Source: Lachnospiraceae bacterium (lineage in GTDB: Bacteria > Bacillota > Clostridia > Lachnospirales > Lachnospiraceae). Taken from it: 18,681 nucleotides of DNA. The stretch spans positions 1 to 18,681 of the forward strand of contig JAIECC010000075.1 in assembly GCA_029068665.1 (NCBI GenBank), written 5' to 3'. Position 1 is the first letter of the stretch; every line of letters starts with the position of its first letter. Under the pieces are notes generated by a model, which worked only from the letters and a program-made list of their open reading frames with translations, was not told the origin of the DNA and searched no databases. Of the stretch, positions 12,647 to 18,681 are shown one piece after another. The translations under genes were made by a program, and so were the position numbers.

Positions 12647-13351
12647 ATGGAAGAGCAGGGAATTCGAATTAATAAATATCTAAGTGAAGCAGGCATCTGT
12701 TCACGCAGAAAAGCAGATGAGTATATTGCACAGGGGATTGTGAAAGTCAACGGGCAGCCGGCAGAAAAAGGAACGAAAATTATGCCCGGAGATCAGGTGT
12801 ATGTAAGGAATCAGCTTGTGGAAATCGGGAATCCTAAGGTGGTATTGGCATTTTATAAGCCCAGGGGACTGGTCTGCTCCACCAGAGGACAGGGAGCAGA
12901 AACGGTTCTGGAATACCTGCATTATCCTTTGCCTTTATATTATGTGGGACGGCTGGACAAGGACTCAGAGGGATTGCTGTTACTGACTAATGACGGTGAT
13001 TTGGCCAATTCCATTAGTAAAGCCGGTAATGGTCACGAAAAGGAATATGAAGTAGTGGTGAATAAGCCGGTCACACCGGAATTCATCCGTCAGATGGGGA
13101 ATGGTGTGCCTATTCTGGATACGGTCACAAGGAAGTGCAGAGTGGTTCAGATGGGAAGCAGGAGCTTTCGGATTGTTCTGACTCAGGGGCTGAATCGTCA
13201 GATTCGCAGAATGTGTGAATATTGCGGATACCGGGTGCGAAAGCTGAAGCGTGTCCGGGTCATGAATATTGATTTGCAGGGACTAAAACAGGGAGCTTAT
13301 CGGGAATTAGAGGAGGCAGAGCTGCAGGAGCTTCAAAAGCGCTTGCAGTAA
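12647..13351 (+). CDS. rluF: 23S rRNA pseudouridine synthase, RluF type
   Basis: RsuA/RluB/RluE/RluF-family pseudouridine synthase, 234 residues. An N-terminal S4 RNA-binding domain (about 7-60: IRINKYLSEAGICSRRKADEYI) precedes the catalytic domain with GRLDKDSEGLLLLTNDG (101-117), where Asp104 is the nucleophile. The block from residue 130 (EKEYEV...IRQMGNGVPILDTVTRKC) and GLNRQIRRMCEYCGYRV match E. coli RluF more closely than RluB or RsuA, so U2604 of 23S rRNA is the likely target, with overlap to tRNA-type RluF activity possible. The ATG at 12647 is chosen over GTG 12641 because the CGAGG at 12637-12641 can only serve the ATG. ligA follows after 32 bases. Confidence 0.9.
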   Translation: MEEQGIRINKYLSEAGICSRRKADEYIAQGIVKVNGQPAEKGTKIMPGDQVYVRNQLVEIGNPKVVLAFYKPRGLVCSTRGQGAETVLEYLHYPLPLYYVGRLDKDSEGLLLLTNDGDLANSISKAGNGHEKEYEVVVNKPVTPEFIRQMGNGVPILDTVTRKCRVVQMGSRSFRIVLTQGLNRQIRRMCEYCGYRVRKLKRVRVMNIDLQGLKQGAYRELEEAELQELQKRLQ

Positions 13352-13383
13352 GGCGGAATAAATAGAGAACAGGTGAGGTAAAG

Positions 13384-15345
13384 ATGGAACAGCTGGAACG
13401 AATCAAAGAATTAGTAACGCGTTTGAATCAGGCAGGACGGGCGTACTATCAGGAAGACCGGGAAATCATGAGCAACCGGGAGTACGATGCACTCTATGAT
13501 GAACTGGTACAGTTAGAGAAGGAAACGGGAATCACTCTTGCTAATAGCCCCACCATACATGTAGGGTACGAGGTTTTGAGTGAACTGGCAAAGGAGGAGC
13601 ACAGCACCCCAATGCTTTCGCTGGACAAGACCAAAGATGTGGGGGCACTGGCAGACTGGCTGGGTGATAAGCAGGGAGTGTTGTCCTGGAAGATGGATGG
13701 CTTAACAGTTGTCCTGACCTACCGGAACGGCATATTGGAAAAGGCAGTTACCAGAGGAAATGGAGAAATCGGTGAGGTTATTACCAACAATGCCAGAACC
13801 TTTCGGAATATTCCAAGCCGGATTCCATATATGGGGGAACTGGTAGTTCGAGGAGAAGCAGTGATAAAATACTCGGACTTTGAAAGAATCAACGCTACCA
13901 TTGAAGATGTAGAAGCAAAGTATAAGAATCCGCGAAATCTTTGCAGCGGTACAGTTCGTCAGTTAAATAATCAGATTACTGCAGAACGGAATGTGCATTT
14001 CTTTGCCTTTCATCTGGTGGAGAGTGCAGATATGGACATTCCGAATTCCATAGCGGAACGGTTTCGCTGGTTAACAGAGCTGGGCTTTGATGTAGTGGAA
14101 TATGAAATGGTAACCGGTGAGACGATTGGAAAGGCGGTACAGGGCTTTTCCAATCGTATCCGGGAGAATGATTTTCCTTCGGATGGTCTGGTATTGACCT
14201 ATGATGATGCCGCTTATGGAAAGAGTCTGGGGGTAACTGCAAAGTTTCCACGGGATTCCATTGCATTTAAGTGGGCAGATGAGCTGGCGGTTACTCATTT
14301 GAAGTATATTGAGTGGAGTCCTTCCCGAACCGGACTGATCAATCCGGTGGCAGTATTTGAACCGGTAGAGCTGGAGGGAACCTCTGTCAGCCGCGCCAGT
14401 ATGCATAACATCAGTATTTTGGAGAGCTTCCAGATGGGAGCCGGGGACGAGATCAGTGTATTCAAGGCCAATATGATTATCCCACAGGTAGCAGAGAACC
14501 GGACCCGGAGTGGAACCATTCCTATTCCGGAGCATTGTCCTGCCTGTGGAGCACCAACGGAGATTCGTCAGGAGAATGATGTGAAGTCTCTGTATTGTAC
14601 CAATGAATTATGTAGTGCAAAGAAAGTAAAGCTGTTTAGTCATTTTGTATCCCGAAATGCCATGAACATCGATGGATTGTCAGAGGCAACCATCGAGAAG
14701 TTCATAGAAGAGGGATTTTTAGAGGATTTATATGACCTTTACCGTCTGGAGCCCTATCGGATGCAGATTGTAGTGCTGGATGGCTTTGGAGAGCGGTCTT
14801 ATGAGAACCTTCAGAATGCCATTGAAGCTTCCCGACTGACGACTCTTGCCAGATTTCTATATGGTCTGGGAATAATGAATATCGGTGTGGCAACAGCCAA
14901 GCTGATCTGCAGACATTTTCGAAATGATTTAAATGCAATTCAGAATGCGGGCGTAGAGGAACTGGTGGAAATCGAAGGCATCGGTGAAGTCATTGCCGAA
15001 TCCTTCGTGGCATATTTCAAAAATGAGGAGAACCAGAGAAGAATCCGGGAGTTATTGAAGGAAATCCGGTTTGAACAGGAAGAACCGGATACCGGAAAAC
15101 AAATCTTTCAAGGGATTAATTTTGTGATTACCGGCAGTGTGAATCACTATGCCAACCGGGATGAGGTGAAAGCCCTCATTGAATCTCTGGGCGGGAAGGT
15201 GACCGGTTCTGTCACCTCAAAGACCCATTATCTGATTAATAATGATGTTACCTCCAATTCCTCTAAGAACAAGAAGGCAAAGGAACTGGGAGTGCCGATT
15301 ATCTCAGAGGATACGTTTATGCAGATGCTGCAGCAGGAGGATTGA
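13384..15345 (+). CDS. ligA: NAD-dependent DNA ligase
   Basis: Seals nicks in replication and repair. The 653 residues show the full family layout. Domain Ia lies at the N-terminus (AGRAYYQEDREIMSNREYDALYDEL, for NAD binding). The adenylation site is SWKMDGLTVV with Lys103. A TRGNG segment (123-127) stands where most LigA have TRGDG. An OB fold (about 310-380, RTGLINPVAVFEPVEL) is followed by a zinc finger (Cys385, Cys388, Cys405, Cys410), helix-hairpin-helix repeats (about 425-560) and a BRCT domain (about 574-653). WKMDG replaces the usual E-P-K-I-D-G, and FPRDSIAFKW replaces FPRWAIAYKF. These changes resemble a clostridial LigA sub-lineage and do not suggest inactivity. Confidence 0.95.
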   Translation: MEQLERIKELVTRLNQAGRAYYQEDREIMSNREYDALYDELVQLEKETGITLANSPTIHVGYEVLSELAKEEHSTPMLSLDKTKDVGALADWLGDKQGVLSWKMDGLTVVLTYRNGILEKAVTRGNGEIGEVITNNARTFRNIPSRIPYMGELVVRGEAVIKYSDFERINATIEDVEAKYKNPRNLCSGTVRQLNNQITAERNVHFFAFHLVESADMDIPNSIAERFRWLTELGFDVVEYEMVTGETIGKAVQGFSNRIRENDFPSDGLVLTYDDAAYGKSLGVTAKFPRDSIAFKWADELAVTHLKYIEWSPSRTGLINPVAVFEPVELEGTSVSRASMHNISILESFQMGAGDEISVFKANMIIPQVAENRTRSGTIPIPEHCPACGAPTEIRQENDVKSLYCTNELCSAKKVKLFSHFVSRNAMNIDGLSEATIEKFIEEGFLEDLYDLYRLEPYRMQIVVLDGFGERSYENLQNAIEASRLTTLARFLYGLGIMNIGVATAKLICRHFRNDLNAIQNAGVEELVEIEGIGEVIAESFVAYFKNEENQRRIRELLKEIRFEQEEPDTGKQIFQGINFVITGSVNHYANRDEVKALIESLGGKVTGSVTSKTHYLINNDVTSNSSKNKKAKELGVPIISEDTFMQMLQQED

Positions 15346-15408
15346 CAGAATAGCAGAATTGTTTACAATAAAAGAGATAAAAGATGACAAGGAAAGAAGG
15401 AATCCGTT

Positions 15409-16317
15409 ATGCCAATTCGTATAGCAGGTGATTTACCGGTAAAGAAAATATTAGAGGCAGAGAATATATTTGTAATGGATGAAGACCGGGCCATGACACA
15501 GGATATTCGGCCATTGTCCATATTGATTTTGAATCTGATGCCTTTAAAAGAAGATACGGAGCTGCAATTAATGCGCAGTCTGTCTAATACACCATTACAG
15601 GTCAACATTACATTGATCCGGACAGATTCCTATGAATCAAAGCATGTAGCCAGGAATCATATGGAACGGTTTTATACGACCTTTGAGGAGATTAAGGATA
15701 AAAAGTATGATGGTCTGATAATTACCGGCGCTCCGGTGGAACAGATGGAATTCGAACAGGTGGAGTACTGGAAGGAATTGACTCAAATCATGGACTGGTC
15801 AGAGAAGAACGTGACCTCCACTCTGCATATCTGCTGGGGAGCCCAGGCCGGGCTGTACTATCGGTATGGAATTCCAAAGATACAGTTTCCGAAAAAGATT
15901 TCCGGTGTCTATAAGCATTATACTTTTCATAAAAAGACACCGTTGGTACGAGGCTTTGATGATTCCTTTTTTGTGCCACAGTCCAGATATACCGGAGTGA
16001 GAAGAGAGGATATCGCGACAAATGAGCATTTGGAAATTGTTTCGGATTCCGAGCAGACCGGACCTTATCTGATTATTGGAGATGGGGGAAAGAATATATT
16101 TGTAACCGGACATCCGGAGTATGATACCCTGACTCTGGACTTAGAGTATAAGCGGGATTTGGAACGAGGACTGAATCCGGAGATTCCGTTGAATTATTAT
16201 CCGGAGGACGACCCGGAGCAGCCACCAATCAAGTCCTGGCGCTGTCATGCCAATACCCTGTATACCAACTGGCTGAATTACTATGTATATCAGAACACAC
16301 CGTATGACTGGGCGTAA
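15409..16317 (+). CDS. metA: Homoserine O-acetyltransferase of the MetA family
   Basis: Activates homoserine in methionine synthesis. The 302-residue protein has catalytic Cys142 (HICWGAQAG), His235 and Glu237 (GHPEYD). Residue 111 is Glu (GAPVEQMEF); MetA enzymes with Glu here use acetyl-CoA, while E. coli-type enzymes with Gly (GAPLG) use succinyl-CoA. I therefore predict acetyl-CoA use despite common annotation as a succinyltransferase. The start ATG follows an AAGGA. The 63-base gap to ligA is too short for a SAM riboswitch and none is seen; a dedicated promoter is not obvious. Confidence 0.95.
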   Translation: MPIRIAGDLPVKKILEAENIFVMDEDRAMTQDIRPLSILILNLMPLKEDTELQLMRSLSNTPLQVNITLIRTDSYESKHVARNHMERFYTTFEEIKDKKYDGLIITGAPVEQMEFEQVEYWKELTQIMDWSEKNVTSTLHICWGAQAGLYYRYGIPKIQFPKKISGVYKHYTFHKKTPLVRGFDDSFFVPQSRYTGVRREDIATNEHLEIVSDSEQTGPYLIIGDGGKNIFVTGHPEYDTLTLDLEYKRDLERGLNPEIPLNYYPEDDPEQPPIKSWRCHANTLYTNWLNYYVYQNTPYDWA

Positions 16318-16381
16318 ATACTTGCATATGCGTTAAAGTAAAAAATCAGGATAGAAATTATAATAAGAAGGAGTGGAGCAA

Positions 16382-16906
16382 ATGAAAAAGTTAGAAGACT
16401 ATGTAGTCACCATACCGGATTTTCCGGAGCCGGGAATCATGTTCCGGGATGTAACCAGTGTAATTCAGGATGCAGAGGGATTACAGCTTGCCATTGACAG
16501 CCTGCAGAGTCTGCTGGAGGGTCTGGAATTTGATGTATTGGTGGGTGCGGAATCCAGAGGCTTTATCTTTGGTATGCCTCTTGCCTATAACTTACATAAG
16601 CCCTTTGTCTTGGTGCGGAAGAAGGGAAAGCTGCCGAGAGAAACGGTTTCAAAGGAATATGCACTGGAATACGGAACAGCAGAGATTGAAATGCATAAGG
16701 ATGCAATCCAGCCGGGACAGAAGGTAGTGCTGGTAGACGACCTGATTGCAACCGGCGGCACCATGAAGGCAGCAGCAGAAATGGTAGAAGAGCTGGGTGG
16801 TGAAGTGGTAAAGATTATTTTCTTAATGGAGCTTGCCGGATTAAAGGGCAGAGATGTATTAGAGAAGTATGATGTGGCTTCTGTTATTACTTATGAAGGA
16901 AAATAA
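16382..16906 (+). CDS. apt: Adenine phosphoribosyltransferase
   Basis: Salvages adenine to AMP using PRPP. The 174-residue protein has the family start KKLEDYVVTIPDFPEPGIMFRDVT, the GAESRGFIFG motif, the flexible-loop region KKGKLPRETVSKEYALEYG and the PRPP-binding VLVDDLIATGGTM. The ATG at 16382 is chosen over the GTG at 16373 because AAGGAG (16368-16373) lies 8 bases before it and overlaps the GTG. It follows metA by 64 bases. Confidence 0.97.
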   Translation: MKKLEDYVVTIPDFPEPGIMFRDVTSVIQDAEGLQLAIDSLQSLLEGLEFDVLVGAESRGFIFGMPLAYNLHKPFVLVRKKGKLPRETVSKEYALEYGTAEIEMHKDAIQPGQKVVLVDDLIATGGTMKAAAEMVEELGGEVVKIIFLMELAGLKGRDVLEKYDVASVITYEGK

Positions 16907-16930
16907 ACTTAGAAAAATGATAGAAATACG

Positions 16931-16959
16931 CAGGGAATGGCAAAAGCCATGATTCCCTG
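16931..16959 (+). promoter_or_regulatory. Hairpin in the apt-aroC gap
   Basis: CAGGGAAT (16931-16938) and GGC pair with GCC and ATTCCCTG (16952-16959) around an AAAA tetraloop, with a 3-base ATG bulge on the 3' side: 11 bp in all. It ends a few bases before the aroC ribosome binding site and lacks a T-run. It could be an mRNA processing or attenuation element. Confidence 0.45.
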
Positions 16960-16978
16960 AAATGACAGGAGGATATAC

Positions 16979-18085
16979 ATGGCTGGTTCAATATATGGAA
17001 AATTATTTCGGGTTTCCACCTGGGGCGAATCCCATGGAGCAGGTGTGGGCGTAGTAGTGGATGGCTGTCCTGCCGGTCTGGAGCTATCAGAGGCAGACAT
17101 TCAAGCCTATCTGAACCGCCGGAAGCCGGGACAGTCAAAGTATGCAACACCGAGAAAAGAAGAGGATGCGGTAGAGATTCTTTCCGGAGTGTTCGAAGGA
17201 AAGACCACCGGAACTCCCATTTCCATGATTGTCCGGAATCAGACCCAGAGGTCCGGAGATTACAGTGAAATAGCTTCATACTATCGTCCCGGACATGCGG
17301 ACTATACCTTTGATGAGAAATATGGCTTTCGGGATTATCGGGGCGGCGGACGTTCCTCCGGACGGGAAACCATTGCAAGGGTGGCAGCCGGAGCTGTTGC
17401 GGCCAAGCTTCTTGGTAAGCTGGGTATTGATATTCTTACTTATACCAGATCCATTGGTCCGGTTACCATTGATTACGACCGATTTGACCGGAATATGATT
17501 CAGGAAAATCCTTTGTTCATGCCGGATGGGGAAGCAGCAGAAGCAGCAGGGGAATACATTGAGAAGATGATGAAGGCCCATGACTCGGTAGGGGGCATGG
17601 CAGAATGTGTGGTGACCGATATGCCGGCGGGGATTGGTGAAACGGTGTTTGACAAACTGGATGCCAATCTGGCAAAAGCAATCGTTTCCATCGGAGCGGT
17701 AAAGGGCTTTGAAATCGGCGATGGTATGGCGGTGGCTCAGGCAATCGGTTCTGTGAATAATGACGGGTTTGCCATGAAGGATGGCAGGGTTACAAAGCTA
17801 AGCAACCATGCAGGAGGGACCCTGGGCGGTATGAGTGATGGCTCACCCATTGTAATCCGGGCAGCCTTTAAGCCTACACCATCCATTTTACATGAGCAGC
17901 AAACGGTAAATAAATCCGGTGAAGATATTCGAATTTCCATTAAAGGACGGCATGATCCCATTATTGTTCCAAGAGCAGTTGTAGTGGTAGAATCTATGGT
18001 TGCGCTGACTTTGATTGATGCGATGATGGAAAATATGAGTGCGCGTCTGGATAGAATGATAGAGTTTTATCATCCGGTATGCTAG
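16979..18085 (+). CDS. aroC: Chorismate synthase
   Basis: Last shikimate-pathway step: converts EPSP to chorismate with reduced FMN. The 368 residues show WGESHG (15-20), the signature GGGRSSGRET (122-131) and the later HAGGTLGGMSDGSPI block followed by R-A-A-F-K-P-T-P-S, all conserved in the family. AGGAGG stands before the ATG. No separate flavin reductase domain is fused, so it needs reduced FMN from elsewhere (monofunctional type). ogt follows after 32 bases. Confidence 0.97.
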   Translation: MAGSIYGKLFRVSTWGESHGAGVGVVVDGCPAGLELSEADIQAYLNRRKPGQSKYATPRKEEDAVEILSGVFEGKTTGTPISMIVRNQTQRSGDYSEIASYYRPGHADYTFDEKYGFRDYRGGGRSSGRETIARVAAGAVAAKLLGKLGIDILTYTRSIGPVTIDYDRFDRNMIQENPLFMPDGEAAEAAGEYIEKMMKAHDSVGGMAECVVTDMPAGIGETVFDKLDANLAKAIVSIGAVKGFEIGDGMAVAQAIGSVNNDGFAMKDGRVTKLSNHAGGTLGGMSDGSPIVIRAAFKPTPSILHEQQTVNKSGEDIRISIKGRHDPIIVPRAVVVVESMVALTLIDAMMENMSARLDRMIEFYHPVC

Positions 18086-18117
18086 TTGACTGAATGACAT
18101 ATAAGGAAGTGTGAGGA

Positions 18118-18654
18118 ATGATATGGATACAGCATTATAAGTCACCCCTTGGAGGAATTACACTGGCAAGTGACGGCGATGCCATAACCGGCTTATGGTT
18201 TGATGGTCAGAAATATTTTGGCAGTACGTTGCAGGAAAAACCATCTTTTGCAGAAGCGGAGCATGAGGGAGTTCCGGTGCTGGAACAGGCAGTGCAGTGG
18301 CTGGATCTGTATTTTGGAGGAAGAATACCGGATTTTACACCGCCGCTTCTGATGAAGACTACCGGATTTCGGAAGGCAGTATGGGAAATTCTCCTGTCCA
18401 TTCCTTACGGACACACCATGACCTATGGAGAGATTGCCAAGAGGCTTGCAAAGCGGATGGGTATTTCTTCCATGTCAGCCCAGGCAGTTGGCGGTGCGGT
18501 TGGTCACAATGCTATTTCACTTATGATTCCCTGCCACAGAGTTCTGGGAGCAGGAGGAGAACTGACCGGATATGCCGGCGGTTTAGATAAAAAACGCTGG
18601 CTTTTAATGATGGAAAAAGAAAACAGTACGGCTGTTTCTTACAAATATTTCTAA
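18118..18654 (+). CDS. ogt: Methylated-DNA-[protein]-cysteine S-methyltransferase
   Basis: Suicide repair protein that takes the methyl group from O6-methylguanine. The 178-residue protein has an N-terminal ribonuclease-H-like domain (1-80) and the C-terminal helix-turn-helix active-site domain. That domain holds FRKAVWEILLSIPYGHTMTYGEIA (84-107) and IPCHRV with acceptor Cys139. The asparagine-hinge region reads GHNAIS (129-134). No AraC/Ada domain is fused, so it is the stand-alone type. AAGGAAG lies 8 bases before the ATG. The last 27 bases of the window show no gene; on the - strand they contain AGAGGTGAT, which may belong to a neighbour outside. Confidence 0.96.
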   Translation: MIWIQHYKSPLGGITLASDGDAITGLWFDGQKYFGSTLQEKPSFAEAEHEGVPVLEQAVQWLDLYFGGRIPDFTPPLLMKTTGFRKAVWEILLSIPYGHTMTYGEIAKRLAKRMGISSMSAQAVGGAVGHNAISLMIPCHRVLGAGGELTGYAGGLDKKRWLLMMEKENSTAVSYKYF

Positions 18655-18681
18655 TTATAAAATCACCTCTTTGTTCCATAC

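Noticed and set aside
15346..15408. SAM riboswitch or T-box before metA
   Set aside because: The gap is only 63 bases and shows no suitable stems or T-box motif.
16359..16364. TATAAT before apt as a promoter
   Set aside because: It has no -35 at proper spacing, and a start there would fall in the ribosome binding site.

Overview
The window looks like a chromosomal core segment from a gut-type Lachnospiraceae (Clostridia). The gene order [priA]-def-fmt-...-rsmB-rlmN-stp-prkC-rsgA-rpe-thiN is typical of that group. Strong AGGAGG-type ribosome binding sites, moderate GC content, a clostridial-style LigA and a tRNA-Arg(CCG) all fit. Species cannot be fixed from sequence reading alone.

Layout. 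1-1461: a probable priA tail, then def and fmt (formyl-Met start and end of translation). 1462-2087: a 626-base gene-free stretch with two long inverted-repeat elements of one family, on opposite strands, followed by a GNAT acetyltransferase (2088-2618). 2628-10290: a tightly packed + strand run of rsmB, rlmN, stp (PP2C phosphatase), prkC (PASTA kinase), rsgA, rpe and thiN. It joins rRNA modification, ribosome assembly, Ser/Thr phospho-signalling, pentose phosphate metabolism and thiamine pyrophosphate supply. 10291-10688: a second gene-free stretch with a 190-base segment that folds into a compact four-way junction. 10689-11578: two convergent, overlapping rlmH-family genes. The + copy keeps the catalytic motifs but has lost the C-terminal tail; the - copy keeps the tail but has lost the catalytic motifs. 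11652-11849: tRNA-Arg(CCG) on the - strand and a membrane-anchored protein gene on the + strand, served by good back-to-back promoters. 12647-18654: rluF, ligA, metA (acetyl-type by residue 111), apt, aroC and an O6-alkylguanine-DNA alkyltransferase, all on the + strand.

Most of the window is ordinary housekeeping sequence. Three places go beyond that: (i) the two structured elements at 1481-1648 (-) and 1815-1977 (+), which share a sequence core but have outer and apical stems that differ in sequence while still pairing; (ii) the four-way-junction element at 10309-10498; (iii) the complementary RlmH pair. No transposase, phage gene, CRISPR array or defence gene is visible.
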